Shown here: positions 6,930 through 14,543 of the stretch, one piece after another | Numbering within the stretch: position 1 is the stretch's first letter | Layout of the letters: the number at the start of each line of letters is the position of its first letter | Source: Pseudonocardia lacus | GTDB lineage: Bacteria > Actinomycetota > Actinomycetes > Mycobacteriales > Pseudonocardiaceae | DNA length: 33,876 nt | Reading direction: 5' to 3' | NCBI RefSeq assembly: GCF_018531445.1 | Contig: NZ_JAHDTH010000072.1 | Location: 1-33,876, forward strand | The notes under the pieces: generated by a model | What the model saw: the letters and a program-made list of their open reading frames with translations, nothing else | What the model was told of the DNA's origin: nothing | Databases searched by the model: none | Translations under genes and position numbers: made by a program

Positions 6930-7859
6930 GTGGACGCGCTGGCCGGATTCCTGGACGGGCCGCGGGCGCGCGGCGCGTTCGTGCTGCGCACGACGTTCTC
7001 CTCGCCGTTCGCGATCCGGCTGGAGGACGAGTCCCCGCTGACGCTGGTGGCCGTCGTGCGGGGCACGGTGTGGGTCGCCGGCGACGGCGGGCCGTGGGTG
7101 CGCCTGGACGCCGGCGACGTGGGCGTCGCCCGCGGGCCGGGCCATTACACGATGGCCGACGACCCGGCCAGCCCGCCGCAGGTGGTGGTCAAGCCGGGGC
7201 AGCAGTGCTACCCGATCGGCATCCCCGATGCCTACCCCATCGACCTCGGTGTGCGCACCTGGGGCACCGACCCGGACGGCCCCATCAGCACGGTCTGCGG
7301 GGCCTACGAGCAGCCCGGCGCGGTCAGCCAGCGGCTGCTCGACGCGCTGCCGCCGCTGTTCACCCTGTCCGCGGCCGAGCTCGCCTCGCCGCTGGTGGGG
7401 CTGCTGGCCACCGAGGTCGGCCGCGACGACCCCGGCCAGGAGGCCGTCCTCGACCGGCTGCTCGACCTGCTGGTGATCACAGTGCTGCGCACCTGGTTCG
7501 ACCGCACCGCCGCCCCGGCGTGGTACTCCGCGCACCGCGACCCGCTGGTCGGCCGGGCGCTGCGCCGCCTGCACGACGAGCCGGCCCGGCCGTGGACGGT
7601 CGCCTCGCTGGCCGCCGACGTCGGCGTCTCCCGCGCCGCGCTGGCCCGCCGCTTCACCGAAGCCGTCGGCGAGCCCCCGATGTCCTACCTGGCCGGCTGG
7701 CGGCTGGCGCTGGCCGCCGACCTGCTGCGCGAGCCCGATGCGACCGTCGCCGGCGTGGCCCGCCAGGTCGGCTACGCCAGCCCGTACGCGCTGAGCACGG
7801 CGTTCAAGCGGGTGCGCGGGGTGAGCCCGCGCGAGCACCGGACGATGAGCCCGGCCTGA
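6930..7859 (+). CDS. AraC-family transcriptional regulator
   Basis: A 309-aa regulator: an N-terminal cupin-type sensor domain (about 1-190; LVAVVRGTVWVAGDGG and VRLDAGDVGVARG) and a C-terminal double helix-turn-helix (about 205-305; WTVASLAADVGVSRAALARRF and AGVARQVGYASPYALSTAFK). This is the cupin_6/HTH_18 arrangement of regulators usually found beside one oxidoreductase gene, here the divergent split-barrel gene. Start is the GTG at 6930; the nearby ATG at 6922 is out of frame. Its stop is only 7 bp from the stop of the convergent LysR gene. Confidence 0.9.
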   Translation: MDALAGFLDGPRARGAFVLRTTFSSPFAIRLEDESPLTLVAVVRGTVWVAGDGGPWVRLDAGDVGVARGPGHYTMADDPASPPQVVVKPGQQCYPIGIPDAYPIDLGVRTWGTDPDGPISTVCGAYEQPGAVSQRLLDALPPLFTLSAAELASPLVGLLATEVGRDDPGQEAVLDRLLDLLVITVLRTWFDRTAAPAWYSAHRDPLVGRALRRLHDEPARPWTVASLAADVGVSRAALARRFTEAVGEPPMSYLAGWRLALAADLLREPDATVAGVARQVGYASPYALSTAFKRVRGVSPREHRTMSPA

Positions 7860-7866
7860 CCGCTCG

Positions 7867-8799
7867 CTACAGCCGGATCGGGGGCCGGCTCGGCTCGGCG
7901 CGGGGTGCCGTGAGGTGCGCCGGGCGGGGCCGGCACCCGGCGGCGAGCGCGTCGAGGAACGCCGCGGTCAGCGGGTCGGGCTCGCCGCGGGTGTAGGCGA
8001 CCAGGCGTCGGGTGATCGGCGGGTCGGGCCAGCGCAGGGCACCGTCGAAGCCGGCGGGCACGATGTTGGACGGCGTCAGCGCGGGGCCGAGGCCGGTCGC
8101 GGCGAGCACCGGGGCGGCGGCCGTCTGCTCGGTGCGCACGGCGGGCCGGGGCGAGAAGCCCGCGGCGGCGCAGGCCCGGTCGAGCAGGTCGGCCAGCCCG
8201 TGGCCGGGGGCGTAGTGGACCCAGCGCCGGTCGGCCAGCTCGGCCAGGTCGAGCAGGCCGGCGCCGCGGGCCGCCGGGTCGTCCGGGGGCAGGACCACCA
8301 CGAACTCCTCCTCCCCCAGCGCGCGGACCGGCCCCTCCCACTCCTCGGGCACCGGGCCGACGGCCACGTCGGCCTGCCCACCGGCCATCGCCTCGGCCAG
8401 TTCGTCGACGTGGCGGTGCTCGATCAACCGGACCCGGACGTCGGGGTGGGCGCGGTGCCAGGCGCGCAGCGCGGGCGGCAGCACTCCCAGCGCCACCGAG
8501 TACACCGTGGCCACCTCCAGCTCGCCGCAGTCCAGCCCGACGGCCTGGCGGGCGGCCAGCCGGGCCCGCTCGGCGTCGGCCAGCGCGGCCCGGGCGTGCG
8601 GCAGCAGCGCCCGCCCCATCGGTGTGGCCCGCACCGTCCGCGGCAGCCGCTCCAGCAACCGTCCCCCCGCCTGCTGCTCCAGCGCCCGGACCTGGTGCGA
8701 GAGGGCCGGCTGGGTGACGTGCAGGAGTGCGGCGGCCCGGGTGAAGGACCCGGTGTCCACCACCGTGACCAGGTACTCCAGCTGGCGCAGGCTGAACAT
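7867..8799 (-). CDS. LysR-family transcriptional regulator
   Basis: A 310-aa LysR-type protein: N-terminal winged helix (MFSLRQLEYLVTVVDTGSFTRAAALLHVTQPALSHQVRALE) and a two-lobed effector domain from about residue 90 (GELEVATVYSVALGVLPPAL). Effector unknown. It is divergent from the PRISE-type reductase gene and most likely controls it through the T-N11-A dyad at 8821-8833. The mRNA looks leaderless (TAGGAT, six bases, ATG). The last 25 residues are Pro/Arg-rich and probably floppy. Confidence 0.93.
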   Translation of the reverse strand: MFSLRQLEYLVTVVDTGSFTRAAALLHVTQPALSHQVRALEQQAGGRLLERLPRTVRATPMGRALLPHARAALADAERARLAARQAVGLDCGELEVATVYSVALGVLPPALRAWHRAHPDVRVRLIEHRHVDELAEAMAGGQADVAVGPVPEEWEGPVRALGEEEFVVVLPPDDPAARGAGLLDLAELADRRWVHYAPGHGLADLLDRACAAAGFSPRPAVRTEQTAAAPVLAATGLGPALTPSNIVPAGFDGALRWPDPPITRRLVAYTRGEPDPLTAAFLDALAAGCRPRPAHLTAPRAEPSRPPIRL

Positions 8800-8805
8800 G
8801 AGGCG

Positions 8806-8811
8806 ATCCTA
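8806..8811 (-). promoter_or_regulatory. -10 element of a leaderless LysR mRNA
   Basis: TAGGAT on the minus strand, six bases, then the ATG at 8799; no Shine-Dalgarno between. The LysR-type dyad lies just upstream, overlapping the expected -35 area, as in autorepression. Confidence 0.5.
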
Positions 8812-8820
8812 TGGACCCTG

Positions 8821-8833
8821 TGCAAACTATGCA
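8821..8833. promoter_or_regulatory. LysR-type operator (T-N11-A)
   Basis: TGCA-N5-TGCA, an exact dyad that fits the T-N11-A rule of LysR-type sites, placed between the divergent LysR and reductase genes. Confidence 0.45.
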
Positions 8834-8869
8834 TTGGATTCATGGCGGTGGGCGGCCGAAGCTCGACCC

Positions 8870-9925
8870 ATGAGCTCCAACCGCAAGACCGCCGTCGTCG
8901 TCGGCGCCCAGGGCGTCATCGGCCGCACCCTCGTCGACCACCTCGCCGGCCTCGACGACTGGGACGTCGTCGGCCTGTCCCGCCGCCCCGGCGAACCGCG
9001 CGAGCGCGTCCGGCACGTCCAGGTCGACCTGCTCGACCCCGACGACTGCCGCGAGCGGCTCGCCGACCTCGGCGCCGCCACCCACGTCTTCTACACCGCC
9101 TACCAGGACCGACCCACCTGGTCCGAGCTGGTCGCGCCCAACCTCGCCATGCTCGTCAACGCCGTCGAGGCGATCGACGCCGTCGCGCCCGGGCTGCGCC
9201 ACGTCAGCCTCATGCAGGGCTACAAGGTCTACGGCGCGCACCTCGGCCCGTTCCGCACCCCGGCGCGCGAATCCGACCCCGGGCACATGCCCCCGGAGTT
9301 CAACGTCTCCCAGCAGGAGTTCCTGCAGCAGCGCGCCGCCGAGCGGGACTGGACCTGGTCGGCGATCCGGCCGTCGGTCGTCTGCGGGCACGCCCTGGGC
9401 AACCCGATGAACCTCGTCGCCGTGCTCGCCGTCTACGCCTCGATCAGCAAGGAGCTCGGCCTGCCGCTGCGCTTCCCCGGCGCCACCGGCGCCTACCGCA
9501 CCCTGCTGGAGATGACCGACGCCGGCCTGCTGGCCCGGGCCACCGTGTGGGCGGCCACCGACCCGCGCTGCGCGAACGAGGCCTTCAACATCGCCAACGG
9601 CGACCTGTTCCGCTGGGACGACATGTGGCCGCGCATCGCCGCCTGGTTCGACCTCGACGTGGCCCCGCCGCTGCCGATGTCGCTGACCGACGCCATGGCC
9701 GACAAGGAACCCGTGTGGGACCGCCTCGTCGAACGGCACGGGCTGCGCCACAAGTACGCGGAGGTCTCCTCGTGGCCCTTCGGGGACGCGGTGTTCGGCT
9801 GGGACTACGACTTCTTCGCCGACGGCAGCAAGGCCCGCCGGTTCGGCTTCCACGAGTACGTGGAGACCGCCGAGATGTTCCCCCGGATGTTCGCCGACCT
9901 GCGGGCCCGCCGGGTCATCCCGTGA
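8870..9925 (+). CDS. NAD(P)-dependent reductase of the PRISE type (atypical SDR)
   Basis: A 351-aa Rossmann protein with VVVGAQGVIGRTLVDHL at the N-terminus, VDLLDP, THVFYTAY (residues about 71-78) and LMQGYKVYGAHLGPF (K119, Y121). This matches the progesterone 5-beta-reductase/iridoid-synthase-like (PRISE) group, which reduces activated C=C bonds of enones. In the plant enzymes the catalytic tyrosine lies in a FYY-containing motif; here the corresponding stretch reads EFNVSQQEF (F144-N145), so the usual tyrosine appears to be missing. Substrate unknown. Start is ATG at 8870. A strong hairpin begins immediately after the stop codon. Confidence 0.85.
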   Translation: MSSNRKTAVVVGAQGVIGRTLVDHLAGLDDWDVVGLSRRPGEPRERVRHVQVDLLDPDDCRERLADLGAATHVFYTAYQDRPTWSELVAPNLAMLVNAVEAIDAVAPGLRHVSLMQGYKVYGAHLGPFRTPARESDPGHMPPEFNVSQQEFLQQRAAERDWTWSAIRPSVVCGHALGNPMNLVAVLAVYASISKELGLPLRFPGATGAYRTLLEMTDAGLLARATVWAATDPRCANEAFNIANGDLFRWDDMWPRIAAWFDLDVAPPLPMSLTDAMADKEPVWDRLVERHGLRHKYAEVSSWPFGDAVFGWDYDFFADGSKARRFGFHEYVETAEMFPRMFADLRARRVIP

Positions 9926-9957
9926 CCCGGTCCCGCGGGGGCTCCCGCGGGACCGGG
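9926..9957. terminator. 14-bp GC hairpin directly after the reductase stop codon
   Basis: CCCGGTCCCGCGGG, loop GGCT, then the exact complement (9944-9957). It sits between convergent genes and can serve both. No T-tract. Confidence 0.7.
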
Positions 9958-9980
9958 CTCGATCGGATGGTGGGTTGCGC

Positions 9981-10301
9981 CTACTCGGACCGGCGGACCG
10001 CCAGCGGGGCCCCCGCCAGGTCCTCCTCGTTGCACAGCAGCTTGACCTCGTAATACGGCGAACCGTCCTGGTCGTCGTAGTCGAGGTGGATGGCGATCAC
10101 GTCCACCGGTTCGCCCAGCCACTGCTGCGCCCCGCGCAGCCACGCCGCCGACCGTTCCAGGGCTGTCGGCAGGTCGTCGTCGCGGAACTGGACGGGCCGG
10201 AACGGCACGTCCTGGACCACGTCGCGGGGATCGACCGGGCGGGGCAGGTCGATCGCCAGGCCGGCGTCGTCGAGCTGCAGTTCGACCGTCTTGTCACTCA
10301 C
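9981..10301 (-). CDS. Hypothetical protein, 106 aa
   Basis: I do not recognise this protein. It is a small acidic protein (SDKTVELQLDD... ending LAVRRSE) with alternating strands and one helix-like stretch (DLPTALERSAAWLRGAQQWL). The GTG at 10301 is preferred because the in-frame upstream extension is Pro/Arg-rich and reads like non-coding sequence. Codon use supports coding. It lies downstream of the peroxiredoxin on the same strand, but two hairpins in the 183-bp gap argue against a shared transcript. Confidence 0.6.
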   Translation of the reverse strand: MSDKTVELQLDDAGLAIDLPRPVDPRDVVQDVPFRPVQFRDDDLPTALERSAAWLRGAQQWLGEPVDVIAIHLDYDDQDGSPYYEVKLLCNEEDLAGAPLAVRRSE

Positions 10302-10413
10302 CCGGACAGCCTGATGGCCCCGGCCGCCGCAGACAAGCCGAACCGGCGTCCGTCGGGGTGGCGGATCCGGTGGAATCGGTGACGCGCCCTCCACGCACAC
10401 CCCGATGGGGTCC

Positions 10414-10464
10414 GGACGAGCGCGGCTCTCGTCCGATCTGGTTGGACGAAAGCCGCTTTCGTCC
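10414..10464. terminator. Two tandem hairpins sharing GGACGA/TCGTCC arms
   Basis: First dyad GGACGAG-N7-CTCGTCC (10414-10434), second GGACGAAAG-N3-CTTTCGTCC (10444-10464). The two halves are also complementary to each other with three mismatches, so one long hairpin or two short ones can form. Placed about 20 bp after the peroxiredoxin stop, it probably terminates that gene. Confidence 0.55.
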
Positions 10465-10483
10465 GGGCCGGCGGCCGCGCCCG

Positions 10484-10960
10484 TCAGAGCTTGAGCAGGA
10501 CGTTCGAGCAGGTCGACAGGTTGATACCGGACTCGTCGACGTCGATGCTGCGCAGCACCCCGTCCTCCAGGATCGCCGCGTAGCGCTTGGAGCGCCGGCC
10601 CAGCCCGGCGCCGCTGCCGTCCAGCACGAGGCCCATGGCCTCGGTGAACTCGGCGTTGCCGTCGGCGAGCAGCAGGATGTCGTCGGCGCCGTGGGCCTTG
10701 CCCCAGGCGTCCATCACGAACACGTCGTTGACGGCCACGCAGGCGATCGTGTCCACGCCCTTGGCCTTGAGCTCCGCGGAGTTCTGCACGAACCCGGGCA
10801 GGTGCACGTTGGAGCAGCCGGGGGTGAACGCGCCGGGGACGGCGAACAGCACGACCTTGCCCTTGCCGAGGACGTCGGCGGTGCGCACGGTGCCGGGTCC
10901 GTCCGGCGTCATGGTCCGCAGCTCGACGTCGGGGATGCTGTCACCAGCGGAGACGGTCAT
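10484..10960 (-). CDS. Peroxiredoxin, Prx5-like
   Basis: A 158-aa thiol peroxidase that reduces H2O2 or organic peroxides. The active-site segment FAVPGAFTPGCSNVHLPGF carries the P-x3-T-x2-C signature with peroxidatic C49. A second cysteine, C151 in INLSTCSNVL near the C-terminus, is in the position used as resolving cysteine by atypical 2-Cys members. Length fits the Prx5 family (about 155-160 aa). Reductant unknown. The mRNA looks leaderless (TAGCGT, six bases, ATG at 10960). Confidence 0.92.
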   Translation of the reverse strand: MTVSAGDSIPDVELRTMTPDGPGTVRTADVLGKGKVVLFAVPGAFTPGCSNVHLPGFVQNSAELKAKGVDTIACVAVNDVFVMDAWGKAHGADDILLLADGNAEFTEAMGLVLDGSGAGLGRRSKRYAAILEDGVLRSIDVDESGINLSTCSNVLLKL

Positions 10961-10966
10961 GGTCCG

Positions 10967-10972
10967 ACGCTA
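10967..10972 (-). promoter_or_regulatory. -10 element of a leaderless peroxiredoxin mRNA
   Basis: TAGCGT on the minus strand followed by six bases (CGGACC) and the ATG; no Shine-Dalgarno. Confidence 0.45.
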
Positions 10973-11073
10973 ACCCGCGGTGGGGCGCGGGACCCGGTGA
11001 GCGGCGTCACCGTGGTCCGCGACCGGGTGGTCGACGGGCCGCGCGCCCTTCTGGCCGATCACCTCCGGCGTGC

Positions 11074-12210
11074 TCAGCCCTCGCCCGCCGCGACGGTCTC
11101 CGCGACGGTCTCCGCGGCGGAGCGCGCCTCCGGCGGTTCGAGCGTCACCGCGGTGCCGTAGGCGACGACGTCGCCGCTGATGGCCCCGGTGGAGCCGTAG
11201 CGCAGGCCGACGACGGCGTCGCCGCCCCGCTGCAGCGCGGCCTGGGCCAGCCGGGCGCGGGCGGTCTCGTGCACGCTGCGTCCGGGCTGCCCGACCGACG
11301 GCCACGACGCGACCGACAGCACGTCGCCGTGCACGAGCGCGATCGTCCGGCCCGGCACGGTGTCGGTGGTCACCAGCAGCACGGACTCCTCGACCGGTGG
11401 CGTCGCCTGCGCGGGGATCGACAGGACCGGGTCGGTCGGGGAGCTCTGCCCCGGCGCGGGTCGAGCGGGTGAGCCGTCGAGCGGCAGGCCCGCGGCCAGC
11501 GCCATCGCCACCTCCCGCTCGATGGGCAGCAGGCCCCAGTCCGAGTCGTCGAGGGGGTAGTCGCCGATCTCCGCGGCCGGGGGTTCGACGGGCGGCTCCG
11601 GAGGGCTCTCCGGCCGCACGTCGCGGCTGTCGTCGACGGCGTCGGAGGCGGGGCGCTCGTCCGGCGACGGGTCCTCGACGCCCTCGCCCTGCTCGGGGGC
11701 CTGCTCGGGGGCCTGCTCGGGGGCCTGCTCCACGTGCTCGGCGTGCTCGGCGTGCTCGGCGTCGCCCGTCTCGTCCATGCCGTCGTCGTCGAGGTCGAGG
11801 TCGTCGACCCAGCGCACCACGCGCCCCCGGGCCACCGGGTGCCCGTTGCCGCGCCGGGCCAGCAGGTCCTCCGGCTGCTCGTCAGCTCCCACGGCTGCCT
11901 CCCCGGCCCATCGCCCGCACGCGGCCGCGCGCATCTCCTCGATCACCTTCGCGGCGCGGACGGCGGCGGCGCCGTCGGGGAACGCGAAGTCGTAGCAGTC
12001 CCCACCGCGGTCCATGATGTGCACGACCGAGCGCACCGCGGAGACATCGCGGACGCGGTCGAACCCGATCGCGTGCTCCGGGCGCTCGGGCACCGTGCTC
12101 GTCACGACCAGCCGGTCGCGCGCGAGCGCCACAAGGGCCGGTCGGTCGTCGATCTGGACGGCCCACACCGGCGACCACTCCGAGACCAGGTCCGACCAGT
12201 TCTCCCGCAT
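11074..12210 (-). CDS. Multidomain protein with C-terminal YbjQ/UPF0145 domain and internal tandem repeats
   Basis: A 378-aa protein starting at the ATG at 12210 (MRENWSDLVSEWSP). Residues about 1-110 form an ordered, unrecognised domain (WAVQIDDRPALVALARDRLVV, then VHIMDRGGDCYDFAFPDG), reminiscent of PH-like modules. The middle (about 125-250) is acidic, disordered and repetitive: EHA/EHA/EHV and three EQAP units. The end (about 290-370) is a YbjQ-type domain (VTTDTVPGRTIALVHGDVLS, GGDAVVGLRYG, DVVAYGTAV), a small pentamer-forming fold sometimes called heavy-metal-binding; metal binding here is unproven. The fusion is unusual, since YbjQ proteins are normally about 105 aa alone. In-frame codons continue upstream to 12333 but look non-coding. 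Confidence 0.7.
   Translation of the reverse strand: MRENWSDLVSEWSPVWAVQIDDRPALVALARDRLVVTSTVPERPEHAIGFDRVRDVSAVRSVVHIMDRGGDCYDFAFPDGAAAVRAAKVIEEMRAAACGRWAGEAAVGADEQPEDLLARRGNGHPVARGRVVRWVDDLDLDDDGMDETGDAEHAEHAEHVEQAPEQAPEQAPEQGEGVEDPSPDERPASDAVDDSRDVRPESPPEPPVEPPAAEIGDYPLDDSDWGLLPIEREVAMALAAGLPLDGSPARPAPGQSSPTDPVLSIPAQATPPVEESVLLVTTDTVPGRTIALVHGDVLSVASWPSVGQPGRSVHETARARLAQAALQRGGDAVVGLRYGSTGAISGDVVAYGTAVTLEPPEARSAAETVAETVAAGEG
11689..11760. repeat. Two adjacent in-frame minisatellites inside the YbjQ-fusion gene
   Basis: Three exact copies of a 12-mer (CTGCTCGGGGGC, from 11689) with a partial fourth, then three exact copies of a 9-mer (GTGCTCGGC, 11734-11760). Both units are multiples of three, so copy-number change would lengthen or shorten the linker without a frameshift. 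Confidence 0.85.
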
Positions 12211-12346
12211 CGCGTCCCGCGGCCGCCGGTGGCTCCGCGGGCAGGTGGAGAGGTAGCAGGACGACATGGAGCAGCAGTACCCCACCCCCGGTGCCCCGAC
12301 CTGCGGCTTCACCCGTCCGAGCGAGCGCGTCACACGGCGGCGGGGG

Positions 12347-12610
12347 CTACGCGGCGGCCGGGACGCCCAGCTCGCGCCGCCCGGCTGCGGTGACCGTCGC
12401 CGGCACCCGCTGGCCCGCGGAGCACACCCGGACGGGGGCGATCAGGCCGGCCCGGGCGAGCCGGTGCGCGGCGGGCTGGTCGCAGCAGTAGCGGCCGTCG
12501 AGCAGCAGGTCGGGCTCGGCGCCCCAGCTGAGCTCGGCGTTGCCGGCCGCGACGGCCCGCAGGATGGCGCGGTCGCGCCCACTGAGCGCGATGTCGGTGA
12601 TGAACTGCAT
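12347..12610 (-). CDS. Small winged-helix-like hypothetical protein, 87 aa
   Basis: Start ATG at 12610 is fixed by a strong Shine-Dalgarno (GAGGAGGGG) four bases upstream. The order of the elements (LSGRDRAILRAVAAG, then DGRYCCDQPAAHRLARAGLI, then RVPATVTAAGRREL) resembles a winged-helix fold, with a helix, a recognition-like helix and a beta wing. It carries two adjacent cysteines (CCDQ). No family can be named with confidence. It is on the same strand as the YbjQ fusion, 136 bp upstream of it. Confidence 0.6.
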   Translation of the reverse strand: MQFITDIALSGRDRAILRAVAAGNAELSWGAEPDLLLDGRYCCDQPAAHRLARAGLIAPVRVCSAGQRVPATVTAAGRRELGVPAAA

Positions 12611-12852
12611 CGTTCCCCTCCTCGTGCCCGTGACCGCTGGGTTCCGGTCGACCGGTGTCAATCATCCGGACCGCGGCGCCGCCGCGGACTCATCGCGACG
12701 GCCACAACGGTGCGCCCGACGGGCAGGGTTTCCTACCCATCGGGCAACCCCGCGCCCCCGATCGGCCGTGCAGTGCTGCATCGACCGGGGTGCGGCTGCC
12801 CTACGGGGGCGTCGTGCAGGACGGGCTCGTCAACCCGGCCCGGCCGGAGCCG

Positions 12853-13710
12853 TCACAGCCGGGTGGCCGTGCGGACCAGCCCGGCGAGGGCGCGCGAGCG
12901 GCTGTGCGGCGGCCAGGCGATGTGGGTGACGACCGGCGGCGCGTCGGTCAGCGGGACGGCGGCGTGCTCGGCCCACAGCCACGAGCGGCCGTACTCGGGG
13001 AAGACGGCGACGGTGCGGCCGAGCGCGACCAGCTGGGCCAGCTGCGTCTGGTCGCGGATCTCCGGGCCCGGGCCGGGCGGGTAGCCGCCGTCGCGGCGGG
13101 GCCAGCGGGCGAGCGGCAGGCCGGGGACGTCGCTGATGTCGGCCAGGGACAGGGTCGTGCGGGCGGCGAGGGGGTGCGCGGCGGGCAGGATGGCGACCTG
13201 CCCCTCGGTCGCGAGCTCCTCGCTGTCGAACCCGACGAGGGAGTTGAACGGCGTGTACATCAGCGCCACGTCGGCGCGGCCGTCGCGCAGCATCGCCTCC
13301 TGCTCGCAGAGCCCGCACAGCAGCACCTCGACCTCGGCCGCGCCGGGCTCGGCCGCGTGGGCGTCGAGGAGCTTCTGCAGCAGCTCGTGGGACCCGGCGG
13401 CCTTCGCCGCCAGCACCAGGCGTTCGCCGGGGCCGTCGGCGCCACCGGCGCGACGAGCGCGGCGCGCGGCCGCCGCGGCCGCGTCGAGGGTCGCGCGCCC
13501 CTCCCGCAGCAGCACCTCCCCGGCCGCGGTCAGCGCGACGCCGCGCCGGTCGCGCTCCAGCAGACCGACGCCCAGGCGCCGCTCCAGCTGCTGGATGGCC
13601 CGCGACAGCGGCGGCTGGGCCATGCCCAACCGCTGGGCGGCACGGCCGAAGTGCAGCTCCTCGGCGACGGCCACGAAGTACCTCAGCTCGCGGGTCTCCA
13701 GATCGTCCAC
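12853..13710 (-). CDS. LysR-family transcriptional regulator
   Basis: A 285-aa LysR-type regulator: winged helix RELRYFVAVAEELHFGRAAQRLGMAQPPLSRAIQQLE at the N-terminus, effector domain from about 90. The pattern AEELHFGRAA...AQPPLSRAI is typical of the aromatic/oxidoreductase-linked LysR subgroup. Start is GTG at 13710. It is divergent from an SDR gene, and a perfect LysR-type palindrome lies between them, so control of the SDR and self-control are expected. The mRNA appears leaderless (TACGGT, six bases, GTG). Confidence 0.93.
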   Translation of the reverse strand: MDDLETRELRYFVAVAEELHFGRAAQRLGMAQPPLSRAIQQLERRLGVGLLERDRRGVALTAAGEVLLREGRATLDAAAAAARRARRAGGADGPGERLVLAAKAAGSHELLQKLLDAHAAEPGAAEVEVLLCGLCEQEAMLRDGRADVALMYTPFNSLVGFDSEELATEGQVAILPAAHPLAARTTLSLADISDVPGLPLARWPRRDGGYPPGPGPEIRDQTQLAQLVALGRTVAVFPEYGRSWLWAEHAAVPLTDAPPVVTHIAWPPHSRSRALAGLVRTATRL

Positions 13711-13716
13711 CGCCCC

Positions 13717-13722
13717 ACCGTA
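13717..13722 (-). promoter_or_regulatory. -10 element of the leaderless LysR mRNA
   Basis: TACGGT on the minus strand with six bases to the GTG at 13710. The palindrome at 13730-13750 lies just upstream, across the expected -35 region. Confidence 0.45.
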
Positions 13723-13729
13723 CGCCGCC

Positions 13730-13750
13730 GTGATACCTGCCAGGTATCAC
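13730..13750. promoter_or_regulatory. Perfect LysR-type operator palindrome
   Basis: A 21-bp palindrome with 10-bp arms (GTGATACCTG and its complement) around one central base. It contains ATAC-N7-GTAT, the textbook LysR box, and satisfies T-N11-A. It is centred between the divergent LysR and SDR genes, 20 bp upstream of the LysR start. Confidence 0.75.
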
Positions 13751-13805
13751 AGCGCACCGCATCGGTCTTGGCCGCGGCACCGGTCCGCGGCCGACCATCG
13801 ACGGC

Positions 13806-14543
13806 GTGAGCGAGACGAAGACCGCGCTGGTGACCGGCGCGAACAAGGGGATCGGGTACGAGATCGCGGCCGGCCTCGGCGCACTCGGGTACCGGGTGGG
13901 CGTGGGGGCGCGCGACGCGGGTCGGCTGGAGACCGCCGTCGAGAAGCTGCGCGCCTGCGACGTCGACGCGTTCGGCGTGCCGCTGGACGTCACCGACGAC
14001 CGCAGCGCCACCGCCGCCGCCGAACTCGTCGAGCGGACGGCCGGGCGCCTCGACGTCCTGGTCAACAACGCCGGCATCTCCGGTCCCACCGGCCCCGACT
14101 GGACGCAGGACCCGACCACGCTCGACCTCGACGTCGTCCGCGCGGTCGTCGAGACCAACGTGCTGGGCGTCATCCGGGTGACCAACGCGGTGCTGCCGCT
14201 GCTGCGGCGCTCGCCGTCCCCGCGCATCGTCAACGTCTCCAGCAGCGTGGCGTCCCTGACCCGGCAGGCCGACCCGGACGTCGACGTCGGGCCGATCATG
14301 GCGGCCTACGCGCCGTCCAAGACGTTCCTCAACGCCGTCACCGTGCAGTACGCCCGGAAGTTCGCCGGCACGGGCATCCTGATCAACGCGGCGTGCCCGG
14401 GGCTGGTCGCCACCGACTTCACCGGCTTCCAGGGCCCGCGCACCCCCGAGCAGGGCGCCGCCACGGCGATCCGCCTGGCCACGCTGCCCGACGGCGGGCC
14501 GAGCGGCACCTTCGTCGAGGACGACGGCGTCATCCCCTGGTGA
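13806..14543 (+). CDS. Short-chain dehydrogenase/reductase (classical SDR)
   Basis: A 245-aa classical SDR of the carbonyl-reductase-like group. It has the cofactor motif VTGANKGIG (residues 9-17), LDVTDD, VLVNNAGISG, the catalytic serine in IVNVSSSVAS and the Y-x3-K pair in AAYAPSKTF. NADPH preference is likely from the ARD after the second strand. Substrate unknown. Start is GTG at 13806. It is controlled, by position, by the divergent LysR gene. Its TGA abuts the stop codon of the convergent permease with no spacing (TGATCA). Confidence 0.93.
   Translation: MSETKTALVTGANKGIGYEIAAGLGALGYRVGVGARDAGRLETAVEKLRACDVDAFGVPLDVTDDRSATAAAELVERTAGRLDVLVNNAGISGPTGPDWTQDPTTLDLDVVRAVVETNVLGVIRVTNAVLPLLRRSPSPRIVNVSSSVASLTRQADPDVDVGPIMAAYAPSKTFLNAVTVQYARKFAGTGILINAACPGLVATDFTGFQGPRTPEQGAATAIRLATLPDGGPSGTFVEDDGVIPW

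Noticed and set aside
7915..10053. A plus-strand open frame of 712 codons
   Set aside because: Antisense to the LysR gene and then an alternative frame of the PRISE reductase; no recognisable motif, while both covered genes have clear families.
11689..11760. Tandem 12-bp and 9-bp units considered as a CRISPR-like array
   Set aside because: Units are directly adjacent without spacers and are in frame inside a coding sequence; they are minisatellites.
12661..12760. Dyads CCGCGG-N5-CCGCGG and GCCCGA...TCGGGC between the LysR and wHTH-like genes
   Set aside because: Short or bulged GC dyads of a kind expected by chance at this composition; no positional logic beyond being intergenic.
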